Shown here piece by piece: positions 37,046 through 45,122 of a DNA stretch of 64,000 bases. Location: NCBI GenBank assembly GCA_029262455.1, contig JAJCZJ010000088.1:458273-522272 (forward strand), read 5' to 3'. This DNA is from Deltaproteobacteria bacterium (lineage in GTDB: Bacteria > Desulfobacterota > Binatia > HRBIN30 > CADEER01). Each line of letters begins with the position of its first letter. The stretch's first letter is position 1. A program made the translations under genes and the position numbers. The notes under the pieces were generated by a model. That model did no database searches. It was not told the origin of the DNA and saw only the letters and a list, made by a program, of their open reading frames with translations.

Positions 37046-38041
37046 ATGGAATTCGCGATTCAGGTATCGGGCGGCCAAGTGCGCCGCGACAAAGCGGGGA
37101 TCGAAGCGTTGATCGACGATTCCGTTCTGGCGGAGGAACTCGGCTTCGGTACGGTGTTTGTTCCAGACCACTACGTGTCCGAGGCTCTCGGAACGCTGCA
37201 GCGAGATATCCCGATGTACGAGATGTTCTTCGTCATGGCGACGCTCGCGCAGCGCACCGCGAAGATCAAGATCGGCAGTCACGTAGCGTGCATGTTGTTC
37301 CGCCACCCGGCGATGCATGCCAGGCTCTTCGCTCAGATCGACGAAGCGAGCGGCGGGCGGGTGATTGCCGGCGTTGGCGCGGGCTGGACGCGGGCGGAGT
37401 TCGAGATGATGGGGATTCCGTTCCCGGATGTGTCGGAGCGCCTCAAGATGATGGACGAGGCGGTCGCGATCATGCGCGGCCTGTGGCGCGAGGAGTCGTT
37501 TTCCTACGAGGGCAGGTACTATCAGGCGAAGGATGCTTGCTGCCTGCCGAAGCCGCCGAGCAAACAGGGGCCACCGATCATGCTCGGAGGTAGCGGCAAC
37601 GGAATCTTGCGACGCGCCGGGCAGTGGGCCGACATCATCCATATGGTGCCGGTGATCGGCGCTGCGGGAACGACGACGCTCGAAGAGATTCAGAAGTTCT
37701 CCGACGCGTCGCTGAAGGAAAAGCTCGGGAGGGTTGCGAACGCAGCGGAAAAAGCCGGTCGTGCGCGCGACGCCGTACGATTTGCGTCGACGATTTTCCG
37801 CTACCAGATGACGTCGAGCACCGAGGAGACGCGCCAGCAAGCGGAGCAGCTCGGGCAGATATTCGGTGCCTCGGCCGAAGAGTTGTTGGCACATCCGATC
37901 GCGTTGATCGGAACCCCGGACGAACTGATCACCGAGCTCAAACGACGCGAAAGTGAGCACGGCCTATCAATGTTGGCGTTGAACTTCGCAACGCCGGACG
38001 AGCTGCGAGAGTTCGGAGAAAAAGTCCTGCCCCACGTTTAG
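37046..38041 (+). CDS. LLM-class flavin/F420-dependent oxidoreductase
   Basis: A 331-aa LLM-superfamily barrel. Features: VLAEELGFGTVFVPDHYV, TAKIKIGSHVACMLFRHPAM, DEASGGRVIAGVGAGWTRAEF, FSYEGRYYQ, PIMLGGSGNGILRRAGQWAD and a C-terminal IGTPDELITELKRR. These match the F420/FMN TIGR03621/TIGR03560-like group in pattern, but the subgroup is not certain. An ATG one codon after an in-frame GTG is taken as the start. A second paralogue of the superfamily is at 18.8 kb. It is divergent from yejA. Confidence 0.9.
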   Translation: MEFAIQVSGGQVRRDKAGIEALIDDSVLAEELGFGTVFVPDHYVSEALGTLQRDIPMYEMFFVMATLAQRTAKIKIGSHVACMLFRHPAMHARLFAQIDEASGGRVIAGVGAGWTRAEFEMMGIPFPDVSERLKMMDEAVAIMRGLWREESFSYEGRYYQAKDACCLPKPPSKQGPPIMLGGSGNGILRRAGQWADIIHMVPVIGAAGTTTLEEIQKFSDASLKEKLGRVANAAEKAGRARDAVRFASTIFRYQMTSSTEETRQQAEQLGQIFGASAEELLAHPIALIGTPDELITELKRRESEHGLSMLALNFATPDELREFGEKVLPHV

Positions 38042-38050
38042 CCGTCCCAT

Positions 38051-38350
38051 CTCAAGGCTCCCACCGAGCCGCGCACCAATTTCAGACGGGATCCATGGCG
38101 AGCCACCAACCCCATGGAGGGCGAGGCCTCCTGCCGACCCGTGCACCAAATTCAAACGGAAACCATAGAGGGCCACCAACTCCATGGAGGGCGAGGCTCC
38201 CGCCGAGCCGCGCACCGATTTCAAACGGAAACTATAGAGGGCCACCAACCCCAAGGAGGGCGAGGCTCCCGCCGAGCCGCGCACCGATTTCAAACGGAAA
38301 CTATAGAGGGCCACCAACTCCATGGAGGGCGAGGCTCCTGCCGAGCCGTG
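38051..38350. repeat. Tandem intergenic repeat of about 69 nt, just over four copies
   Basis: The marker gccaccaac recurs at 38102, 38172, 38241 and 38310 (spacing 70, 69, 69), with a partial unit before and a broken one after. Each unit carries (c/t)ccatggagggcgaggct, gagccgcgcaccgatttc and aaacggaaactatagag. Because 69 is 23 codons, both strands keep open frames with a 23-residue period; these frames lack ribosome-binding sites and are not called as genes. The rest of the gap 38042-38395 shows nothing else. Confidence 0.92.
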
Positions 38351-38395
38351 TTCGCGACAAGGCGCGCCCCTGTGGCAAACAACCGCCTTACGATC

Positions 38396-39007
38396 CTACA
38401 ACCCCAGCTTGTCCAGCTTTTCGAGGTCGATCACCGCGAAGACACCTTGCGCCTCGACGGTAACGACATCGCCCGAGATACACTTCGCGGTCGAATGAAT
38501 CCGTTTCCCCTCGACGCGCTGACAAACCCCCTCGAAGCGAATCTCGCGGTTGAGCGGTGTAGGTTTGCGAAAGTCGAACTCGAGTCGGACCGTCGGACCG
38601 GGTGTACCGTGCAGCATGTTGGCGATGTTGAGCACCTGATCGAAGACGCCGGCGATGACGGCACCGTGAACACATCCGGGCGGGCCTTCGTAGACCGAAC
38701 CGAAGGTAGCGAAGCCGACAGCGGTGTTGCCTTCGTTCGCAAAGCGAACCGGCGCAGCAACCGGATTCTTCGTCCCCATGACGAAGTCGTAGGCAAAGAT
38801 CTCTTCGAACGTCGATTGACCACCAGCTGCGAATGGATAGCGCGGCGGCACAGGATCGGGGACATAGGAACGAAGCTTCTCCGTCAGGGAGCGCACACGG
38901 GACGACGCTTCGGCTATCGAAGCATCGTCCGGACGCGCTTGAATCGTTACCTCCAGAAGCTTGCGAATACTCGCCGCAAGATCGGCCTGCGCATCGGAGT
39001 CGGACAT
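38396..39007 (-). CDS. PaaI-family hotdog thioesterase
   Basis: A 203-aa protein with an N-terminal extension of about 70 residues and a C-terminal hotdog-fold domain of the PaaI/4HBT type. The domain shows VYEGPPGCVHGAVIAGVFDQ, whose HG-x6-D motif corresponds to the catalytic HGG...(D/E) helix of this family, then PTVRLEFDFRKPTPLNREI. It probably hydrolyses acyl-CoA thioesters. Divergent from the phd antitoxin gene. Substrate not known. Confidence 0.87.
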   Translation of the reverse strand: MSDSDAQADLAASIRKLLEVTIQARPDDASIAEASSRVRSLTEKLRSYVPDPVPPRYPFAAGGQSTFEEIFAYDFVMGTKNPVAAPVRFANEGNTAVGFATFGSVYEGPPGCVHGAVIAGVFDQVLNIANMLHGTPGPTVRLEFDFRKPTPLNREIRFEGVCQRVEGKRIHSTAKCISGDVVTVEAQGVFAVIDLEKLDKLGL

Positions 39008-39128
39008 CGGGGGAATCTCCGTCCTCTGTGCTGGACTGTCAATTGGAGGGTGATTCGTGACTCGCGATTCGTGAAGGGGCCGTCGGCTCGGGCTGGACGA
39101 CTGCTGGAGACTTGAATAACCCGATCTC

Positions 39129-39147
39129 TATGGCCAAATTGGCCATA
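39129..39147 (+). promoter_or_regulatory. Perfect palindromic operator overlapping the antitoxin start codon
   Basis: tatggccaa-a-ttggccata is a 9-bp perfect inverted repeat around one central base. Its last base is the A of the phd ATG. Phd/YefM antitoxins typically repress their own promoter by binding such palindromes, so this is very probably the autoregulatory operator. Confidence 0.75.
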
Positions 39148-39425
39148 TGCGCACTGCGGCCATCAGCGAGGTGAAGGATAGGCTCAGGTTTTTCCTCCGG
39201 GCGGTTTCTAACGGGGAGACAGTTACGATTATTGATCGCGGTCGACCGGTCGCGTTGTTGATGCCGCTCGAGGATCAGCAAGATCAGTTGCGGGATCTCG
39301 CTGCCGAGGGATTGGCGAGGCCGCCGATCGACTCGTTGCCGGACGACTTCTTCCGCCGACCGCTGCCGAGCGCCGATGGTTCGGTGTTAGAGACCATTGT
39401 TGACGATCGCGAGGATCGTTTTTGA
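39147..39425 (+). CDS. Phd/YefM-type antitoxin, apparently orphan
   Basis: A 92-aa antitoxin. The N-terminal DNA-binding part is typical (MRTAAISEVKDRLRFFLRAV, SNGETVTIIDRGRPVALLMP). The C-terminus is acidic and partly disordered (SADGSVLETIVDDREDRF). The expected downstream toxin starts with an overlapping ATG but meets a TAG at the fifth codon (MTPL*), and no VapC/Doc/RelE-like frame is recoverable. A possible hairpin (atgacccc...ggggtcat, 39426-39463) covers this position. It is orphan or its toxin is decayed. Confidence 0.85.
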   Translation: MRTAAISEVKDRLRFFLRAVSNGETVTIIDRGRPVALLMPLEDQQDQLRDLAAEGLARPPIDSLPDDFFRRPLPSADGSVLETIVDDREDRF

Positions 39426-39488
39426 TGACCCCATTGTAGTTTGCGACAACGAATCGGGGTCATCGTTGCGGGTCCGGGCGGAAATGGA

Positions 39489-39512
39489 GGGCCGCTGTGA
39501 ACACAGCGGCCC
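39489..39512 (-). terminator. Strong hairpin downstream of a minus-strand gene
   Basis: gggccgctgtg-aa-cacagcggccc forms a perfect 11-bp stem with a 2-nt loop. It lies 46 bases beyond the stop of the minus-strand gene at 39559. No long U-run follows. It may also face converging transcription from the antitoxin gene. Confidence 0.6.
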
Positions 39513-39558
39513 CTCGGTCCCTTGTCGATCTAGATTTCGGTTGCCCCAGGCCCTCGTC

Positions 39559-39936
39559 TTATCGTCTGCGCAGACGAAGTTTCCCCGTGCTGTCCCTCCA
39601 AGCGATGAAGACGGCTCGCTCTCCCACCCTGACTTTGCGAATGAAATGGGTCCCCTCGAGTATTGCAGGGGCATCCGGCTGGGGTGTCACCGTTCGAACC
39701 TTGATCCGAATGAGCTGCTTTGGAGCTGCGCGTCCGCGCCCAGAGGTCTGGCCGTAGAAGATGTCGTGAATCCTCGACAGACCGCTCAGGTTCTCCCCCC
39801 GTCCGGGCTTGAACGAATTGAGAACGTAGCCCGCAGACACGTGCATGATCGTCTCTGGAGCGATCTGGTTGGTCACGGTGAGGCTCTCGGCTTGCGCCGA
39901 CGTCCCTGCGGTTGCCATAAATCCGACGAGTGCCAT
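39559..39936 (-). CDS. Small secreted hypothetical protein
   Basis: A 125-aa protein with a probable signal peptide (MALVGFMATAGTSAQA). The mature part (SLTVTNQIAPETIMHVSAGY) is followed by beta-strand-rich sequence with a basic C-terminus (IAWRDSTGKLRLRRR). No family was recognised. The ribosome-binding site is weak (GGACAG about 11 bases upstream). Function unknown. Confidence 0.6.
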   Translation of the reverse strand: MALVGFMATAGTSAQAESLTVTNQIAPETIMHVSAGYVLNSFKPGRGENLSGLSRIHDIFYGQTSGRGRAAPKQLIRIKVRTVTPQPDAPAILEGTHFIRKVRVGERAVFIAWRDSTGKLRLRRR

Positions 39937-39997
39937 CGTGGGTGCTGTCCTAAGTTCGGGCGAGGTGTCCTAAATCCGATGAGCTTGCCCGCTACAG

Positions 39998-40759
39998 GTG
40001 CCGGACGATACATATTCGAACGTGAAGTGGGATTTCTGGCGCGCGGCTTGGGTCCGCGGAATACCTCGATTGCGGAAATTCTGGGAGGGCCAGGTTGGGT
40101 TCTTGGCGCTCGCGGGGTTCGCTCTTATGGCCGTCTGGCGGTGGCTCGTGGTGCCCGCGTACCGAGTACTATCCGCCTACGCGAACTGGGACTTCCTGAG
40201 TGGCAAAATGCCGGAGTTGAGAGCGATGCTTGGAGAGTTTGACATCCTGGCGGCCCTTGCTGGTGTCGCTGGATCAAATCTCACCATAGGGGCCCTGTTT
40301 GCCGTAGGTTGCGGTTTTCTCTTCTTGGCGGGTCGGAAGCTAGAAGGCGTCGAGGCGCAACTGGCGGAAGAACTAGTCGGGGAGCCGGATGCGACAGATC
40401 AGGCACCGAGCCCGACGCGGTATCACGCTAGCGACTACGGAATTTCTCGAGATGATCCGTTAGTTGTCGGGAGAGCGGCAGGGCTTCTGGCCAGCCAGAT
40501 TGCAGGATGGGCTGACGATTGGGACTCAAGACACGCTGTCGAAGCGGGCATCATGGATCCGTTTACCGCTCTTGCGCGTGAAGGGGGGCTCGGATCGGTT
40601 GAAATGGATATCGATTTCCAGTCTCGCTTTGGCAGCAAGCTGGGACTGTTGTCACAGTACGTCCCCATGATTTTTGCAAATCTCGGGCAAGGAATGACGC
40701 CAGACAAGGCCCGGAGGATTGCCGCTGAGCTTCGATCCGTGAGCTTTGGTTGGTATTGA
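39998..40759 (+). CDS. Hypothetical membrane protein
   Basis: A 253-aa protein starting at GTG, with two or three hydrophobic segments (VGFLALAGFALMAVWRWLVV about residues 33-52 and the NLTIGALFAVGCGFLFLAG segment about 94-112). The soluble C-terminal part has a SRHAVEAGIMDPFTALAREGG stretch. No family was recognised and no good ribosome-binding site is visible. The coding call rests on length and the clear hydrophobic pattern. Confidence 0.55.
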   Translation: MPDDTYSNVKWDFWRAAWVRGIPRLRKFWEGQVGFLALAGFALMAVWRWLVVPAYRVLSAYANWDFLSGKMPELRAMLGEFDILAALAGVAGSNLTIGALFAVGCGFLFLAGRKLEGVEAQLAEELVGEPDATDQAPSPTRYHASDYGISRDDPLVVGRAAGLLASQIAGWADDWDSRHAVEAGIMDPFTALAREGGLGSVEMDIDFQSRFGSKLGLLSQYVPMIFANLGQGMTPDKARRIAAELRSVSFGWY

Positions 40760-41033
40760 TAACCGAGTTGGAAACTCTCATACAGCACCAGTCGCGGTTC
40801 CCTCGATTGTGTCCGCAGTATCGTTAATTGGGGCCGCCACACAACTCGCCTAGGCCCATTACCGCGATTCACAACTGCCGGGACCCGCCGACGTGGACGC
40901 CTCCGGCCCCTAGTTCAGCGCCCAGGTTCGATCTCAAGATTGTTCAGGCGGCTCGCTGAGTCCGGTCCGCCGAGTGAGCAAGAAGTTTTCCTTGCGAGGG
41001 AGAACTTCGCGAGATCCCCGAGCGGCAGCGGTA

Positions 41034-41129
41034 TCAGGACGCTGGTGTCGCGCTGCCAACCATTCCGAATGGTTGAATTGCGACTGATGCGAACAGAATG
41101 GTGACGCCGGCTCTCGTGCGTTGGTTCAT
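41034..41129 (-). pseudogene. Truncated secreted-protein start (31 codons)
   Basis: A perfect GGAGGAG (41133-41139) precedes an ATG that encodes a short signal-peptide-like sequence (MNQRTRAGVTILFASVAIQP) and stops at TGA after 31 codons. Continuing sequence in another frame stays open to about 40915, which suggests a frameshifted or degraded gene. It could instead be a genuine small peptide; evidence is limited. Confidence 0.35.
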
Positions 41130-41227
41130 TGACTCCTCCTGGTTTGGGTTGAATCCCATTCACCAATCACCAGATCTGCGGGTTCCCCTCGGGCGGATAC
41201 GCGTCGGCGTCGACGACGCACTCGCCT

Positions 41228-41370
41228 TGATACGACCGGGGGATGTGTTGAGCCAGCCGCCATCACCTCTAGCTGAAAACAAAACTTGACTTCCCCGGGT
41301 CTTCGCTCGTCGCTTTCGCAGCTCCACTGGACATAGGCCAGAGTGCCGCTCAAAGCAGCATCGTCGCTAG
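41228..41370 (-). pseudogene. Remnant of a TolB-like lipoprotein gene
   Basis: The minus strand encodes SGTLAYVQWSCESDE followed by about 28 residues including FCFQLEVMAAGSTHPPVVS. It lines up with the segment RPAGLLAYVASGCEIG...LRLQRGDKVLPPIVRG of the TolB-like lipoprotein encoded just upstream. Past this point the frame turns into an Arg-rich nonsense-like tail. It looks like a partial, degraded duplicate. Confidence 0.45.
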
Positions 41371-41435
41371 GATTCGTCTCAATCGGGCTGTTATCTCCGT
41401 TGGAGTACGACTGGATTGCTGCCGGGCTCGAACGC

Positions 41436-43016
41436 TTATTGTGCCGCCAGGACCGAGGTTTCGATTGGCCTTCTAAGTGTTGCATAGGCGTACGGTCCGG
41501 CCACTTCGATACCATTGGCGGTAACTCCGCTAGTCTTGCTCATTCGCTGGATTTCACCGCCAAGTGCACCGATTGCATAGATCTCACCGACCGTCGGCTC
41601 TCCTGATTCTGTGCAGTTGGAGTAGAAGAGAATACTCCCAGTCGCGGTGTCCTCGGAAATATTCCCGACGCCGCAGCCGCCGCAGCCGGGTATGTCTTCA
41701 CTCGTTGGGGAACCCGGGGCACACCGATTACCAGAGATCTCTATTGCCGAGGAGGTGTCGTTGCCGAATTTTGTGAGCGGCCGAAGCGATCCCGGCGTGG
41801 CAAGGGTATCGACTGTGAAGAGTTGGCAGCCATGCGACGGGTTTTCGAGACCGGCATCCGATGTGAAGTAGACCCGCAAGCCATCGTTGCTGACCAGCCC
41901 GTTGGTGGTCCAGGGGCTCCCGAGATCGGTGAGCTGGAGAAATCGATCATCGTTGACAGCAATAATCTCGTTGGAGAAGGAGAACTGAGGCGAGGTCCCG
42001 AACAGCTGCTCGAAGAACGGGCAAGAGTATCCGGGGTCAGGGTTGAACGGGGGCAGGGGATTCTCGAGGCTGACCGTTATCGGCCTTCCGCTGGTGATCA
42101 GAAACGTATCTGGGATGCTTACTGCCCTCGCGAGGCCGGTCGAGACCTCGATGGCGACGAGCGTTGGTACGGACTCGTCCAGCCTTTGGCGAAAGAGCGA
42201 GAGCTGGCTGTCAGTCGCCGGGTCCGAGGCGGAGGTCGAGAGGAATGATACTGTGTCGTTGTCAACAAACCGGGCGCAGCATGTTCCGGCGCCGCCGAGT
42301 GGTGTTGGTGGATGCGGATCAAGGCGAGTGAGAGGGGATACTTCGGCTGTTCGGACATCCACCGTTTTGACGACCCAGTTGTCTGGTCGGTCGCAGATGA
42401 CCCTGTCGACGAAAACGAGTCGGTTGCCGTCCGGGCTGAATTCGAAGCCAGCCTGCCGAACTGCCCTGAATCCGTCGAAGGGCGGGATGCAACTCGGGTC
42501 GGTCAAGCGAGTGATCTGACCGGAGGCAACCTCGTAGAGGTAGATGCCATCACCTTCTCCGAGGGGGCCGTCCCCCCACAATCCGCTGAAGGTATCAAAC
42601 TGGAAGGCGACGCGCCTGCTGTCTGGGCTAACAGCCAGATATTGGATGGGAAATACGACTACATGAGACGGACCGGTCCGCGCCCTTCGGGCGATCTCGC
42701 ATGCGTCATCGAGGTTGTTTCCCCCGATAAGCCCGGTGTCGGGCGGAAGCGGAGTGTTGCGCGGTAGGTCGGTTGCACCCCGAACAATCGGAGGGAGTAC
42801 CTTGTCTCCACGCTGGAGTCGCAGCTCGTAGTGTGCGCGGACCATGCTTTCGCCGATTTCACATCCAGAGGCGACATAGGCGAGCAGCCCGGCTGGCCGC
42901 GGGGAAGCAACCGGTGTCGTCGCCCCATCATGGCCGCAAGCTAGTACGAAAAGTGCCAGAAGTGAGATTGACCGCGCGCCCGGGGAAACCATTGACGGGA
43001 GATTACCATGGTTCAT
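41436..43016 (-). CDS. TolB-like beta-propeller lipoprotein A
   Basis: A 526-aa lipoprotein with signal and lipobox (LLALFVLACGH). The body is a TolB/WD40-like propeller with GFEFSPDGNRLVFVD and LVSNDGLRVYFTSDAG blades. Distinctive Cys motifs are CIPPF, TCCARF and GCQLFTV, and the block FLQLTDLG is shared with two paralogues in this window. It is the fourth gene after the sigma/anti-sigma/FHA genes, 72 bases after the FHA stop. It is probably outer-membrane or periplasmic. Function unknown. No strong ribosome-binding site. Confidence 0.8.
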   Translation of the reverse strand: MNHGNLPSMVSPGARSISLLALFVLACGHDGATTPVASPRPAGLLAYVASGCEIGESMVRAHYELRLQRGDKVLPPIVRGATDLPRNTPLPPDTGLIGGNNLDDACEIARRARTGPSHVVVFPIQYLAVSPDSRRVAFQFDTFSGLWGDGPLGEGDGIYLYEVASGQITRLTDPSCIPPFDGFRAVRQAGFEFSPDGNRLVFVDRVICDRPDNWVVKTVDVRTAEVSPLTRLDPHPPTPLGGAGTCCARFVDNDTVSFLSTSASDPATDSQLSLFRQRLDESVPTLVAIEVSTGLARAVSIPDTFLITSGRPITVSLENPLPPFNPDPGYSCPFFEQLFGTSPQFSFSNEIIAVNDDRFLQLTDLGSPWTTNGLVSNDGLRVYFTSDAGLENPSHGCQLFTVDTLATPGSLRPLTKFGNDTSSAIEISGNRCAPGSPTSEDIPGCGGCGVGNISEDTATGSILFYSNCTESGEPTVGEIYAIGALGGEIQRMSKTSGVTANGIEVAGPYAYATLRRPIETSVLAAQ

Positions 43017-43088
43017 GTTTGCTGCGTAAGTCTTCAGCGTCTGAGATCAGTGCCTGTAGCGAGCTGGCGTACGAAGCCGCTGCTAGTT

Positions 43089-44372
43089 CTACCGCGCTGC
43101 AACTGGCTGCACGCCGTCGTTTCGCGCCGCTGTGATATCCACGGCGAATTCGAATCGATGGGACATCATCACTCTATCTACTAGTGCGCGCGATTCCGCG
43201 GTTGTCATCTGCTTGTCCGGGTTGGTGGTTGTACCGGTTGGGTCGATGAACAGGGCCTCATTGAGCAATCGGTGTTTGTTGGTGATAAGTGGCTCGATCC
43301 GCGGGCCTCGATTCTTCCAGACCCCGACGATCGCGTGGCGCGTCGTTTGGTCGCGAATCACGCACACTAGCGGCTGGTGGCCCAGGTGTTCGAGCGCCGC
43401 GGCCACAATGAGCGCGAGGTCGAGACAGGTCCCTGCCCCTCGCGCTGACTCGATATCTAGAGCGGATTCGGGTAGCCGAATCTTCTGTCCTCCAGAACTC
43501 GAGTACGGTGGGTCAGGTACGTATGCCAGGTGGTACCGTTCGCTCAGTACTTGGTAGATCGCCGCAAGGTCGGCAGCTGGGGATCCTCGCCCTTGGTAGC
43601 GTAGGGTCTGGGTAGCGACGCAAATATCAGCGATTCTGGCGTCGTTGGGGACGGTAAAACTCGCGAGAGAAGTGCGCGCCTCGCGGCGGAACGACCATTC
43701 GTTGAAAGCGAGGATCTCGATCGACCGGTGATTGTCGGGCAAGCGGAGGCCGTCGACAGATGCCGTGATTCGCTTGCTCGAACGCTCGACCTGCTTGGCG
43801 AGGCTCTGTTCGTTCACCTCCAACAGGCGACAACCAATGACGGTGGTGTTCTCCGGAAGAGTTTCGGGGATCTCGACAACGGAGTGGAGTACGTCCTCAA
43901 CTTCGATACTGAGAGATGCCGGACCACTCAACTGTTTCCCGGTATTGGTTACGGCGATCTGGCTGATAATTCGGCCCCCAGAGCGATACTGCGCGAGCCC
44001 GTATTCTGGGGCCATCCCGATCTCGATGGCGACGTTGCCGTGCTCGACGAAGATGTGGTGGCAGGGTGCGATCTGGACGATGCTCTGGCCGAGGCGCATG
44101 GCAGTCCTGCCGCTGCGCTTAGCGATTTGGCCCTTCAACAGTGGCTGGCCCTGAACAGTCGTGCCGTGTCGGCTGCCCAGGTCGGCCAGGCTGTAGTGTT
44201 GGTCGGATACCGTGATTGTCGCATGGCGGCGGGACACGAGGATATCCGGCGACAGATCGATGTCGGGAGGTCCGAGGTCGGGGTGCGGTCTACCGATGAC
44301 CTGAGGGCGTCCGTTCGGTAGCGGCCACACCTGGAGGGGGTATAGTCGTGCCAGTTGGAACAAGTCGGACAT
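43089..44372 (-). CDS. FHA domain fused to transglutaminase-like cysteine peptidase core
   Basis: A 427-aa cytosolic-looking protein. Residues about 20-100 are an FHA phosphothreonine-binding domain (ILVSRRHATITV and LADLGSRHGTTVQG). Residues about 130-240 form an Ig-like domain ending in ILAFNEWSFRREA and ASFTVPND. Residues about 265-385 are a transglutaminase-like domain. Its predicted triad is Cys316 (GAGTCLDLALIVAAALE), His346 (RHAIVGVW) and Asp378 (LFIDPTG). The same Ig-plus-TGL core is known from DUF4011-type helicases of conflict systems. 18 bases after the anti-sigma-like gene. Confidence 0.8.
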   Translation of the reverse strand: MSDLFQLARLYPLQVWPLPNGRPQVIGRPHPDLGPPDIDLSPDILVSRRHATITVSDQHYSLADLGSRHGTTVQGQPLLKGQIAKRSGRTAMRLGQSIVQIAPCHHIFVEHGNVAIEIGMAPEYGLAQYRSGGRIISQIAVTNTGKQLSGPASLSIEVEDVLHSVVEIPETLPENTTVIGCRLLEVNEQSLAKQVERSSKRITASVDGLRLPDNHRSIEILAFNEWSFRREARTSLASFTVPNDARIADICVATQTLRYQGRGSPAADLAAIYQVLSERYHLAYVPDPPYSSSGGQKIRLPESALDIESARGAGTCLDLALIVAAALEHLGHQPLVCVIRDQTTRHAIVGVWKNRGPRIEPLITNKHRLLNEALFIDPTGTTTNPDKQMTTAESRALVDRVMMSHRFEFAVDITAARNDGVQPVAAR

Positions 44373-44390
44373 GACGCAACCGGGGTCAGG

Positions 44391-45122
44391 TTAGGCGGGC
44401 TTGGCGTCTGTGATCGGTTCGATCGCGACGATATAGTTGCCCGGGGGAATGTCTGCGAAGCGAACGGTTCGATATCCAGTGTCCGGATCCTCAACAATGC
44501 TCGCGATGCGGAGAAGTTCCTTGCCGTCTTGGGATCGACCGGTCAGAGCGACGAGCGGCAATGTTGCGTCCTCGGGGGCCTGGTCGATCCGTACCGTCAG
44601 GTCTGTTGACTCACCGCCCTGCACCGCGACCCTGGCCCGGCCGACGCCCGGCACACTTGCGGTTGTCAGCAAGGCGGAACCCTCGTCACCTGGCCCCCGA
44701 ACTGCGGTCGCTGCCACGGGTTGGAAGCTCCACTCACTGCCGTCGCGGACGAAGGCGTCGATACTTTCAGCGACGACGGATGCGACGCCATCGACGAAGT
44801 TTGTCGTGATCTGCAGTGCGCCTTCCGCTTTGCCAGACCACATTTCGAGCCACGCTTCGATTCTGGGGCGGAGCCCTACTGGAACCTGCGCAAGAGCTTT
44901 CCCAAGCACGCCCTCGATGGAGGCTCGGCTCACTAGAGCAGCGTGGTACTCGGCGGGCATCTCGATCAATTTGGAGAATACCGTGGCGTCGCGTGCCACC
45001 GACGCGCACTGCGCGCACTGTGCGATGTGGCGCTCGACCTGGTCTTCGAAATCGTCGCCGAGCGTACCGCCTATGTAGTCGAGTAACACGTCGCTGCTGA
45101 AATGTGAGTCCCTCGGATTCAT
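44391..45122 (-). CDS. Zinc-finger anti-sigma-like protein
   Basis: A 243-aa protein with an N-terminal ZAS-type zinc finger (VERHIAQCAQCAS; His32, Cys36, Cys39), as in anti-sigma factors. The C-terminal half is beta-rich (VRFADIPPGNYIVAIEPI). No transmembrane helix is visible, so it is probably soluble. Its ATG overlaps the sigma factor TGA (ATGA), which indicates translational coupling and a functional pair. It is followed by the FHA gene. Whether it inhibits the sigma factor has not been shown. Confidence 0.8.
   Translation of the reverse strand: MNPRDSHFSSDVLLDYIGGTLGDDFEDQVERHIAQCAQCASVARDATVFSKLIEMPAEYHAALVSRASIEGVLGKALAQVPVGLRPRIEAWLEMWSGKAEGALQITTNFVDGVASVVAESIDAFVRDGSEWSFQPVAATAVRGPGDEGSALLTTASVPGVGRARVAVQGGESTDLTVRIDQAPEDATLPLVALTGRSQDGKELLRIASIVEDPDTGYRTVRFADIPPGNYIVAIEPITDAKPA

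Larger units (their letters stand above)
40760..41435. other. Gene-poor stretch with decayed coding remnants
   Basis: Between the hypothetical membrane gene and the TolB-like lipoprotein gene there is no complete gene. On the minus strand it contains a fragment resembling the N-terminal part of the TolB-like lipoproteins and, beyond it, a mini-ORF with a very good ribosome-binding site. Both are listed separately. The remainder shows nothing recognisable. Confidence 0.6.

Noticed and set aside
38114-39115. Plus-strand 333-codon frame beginning with a 23-residue repeat
   Set aside because: It is made of the 69-nt DNA repeat and then runs antisense through the PaaI thioesterase gene, which has clear family motifs.
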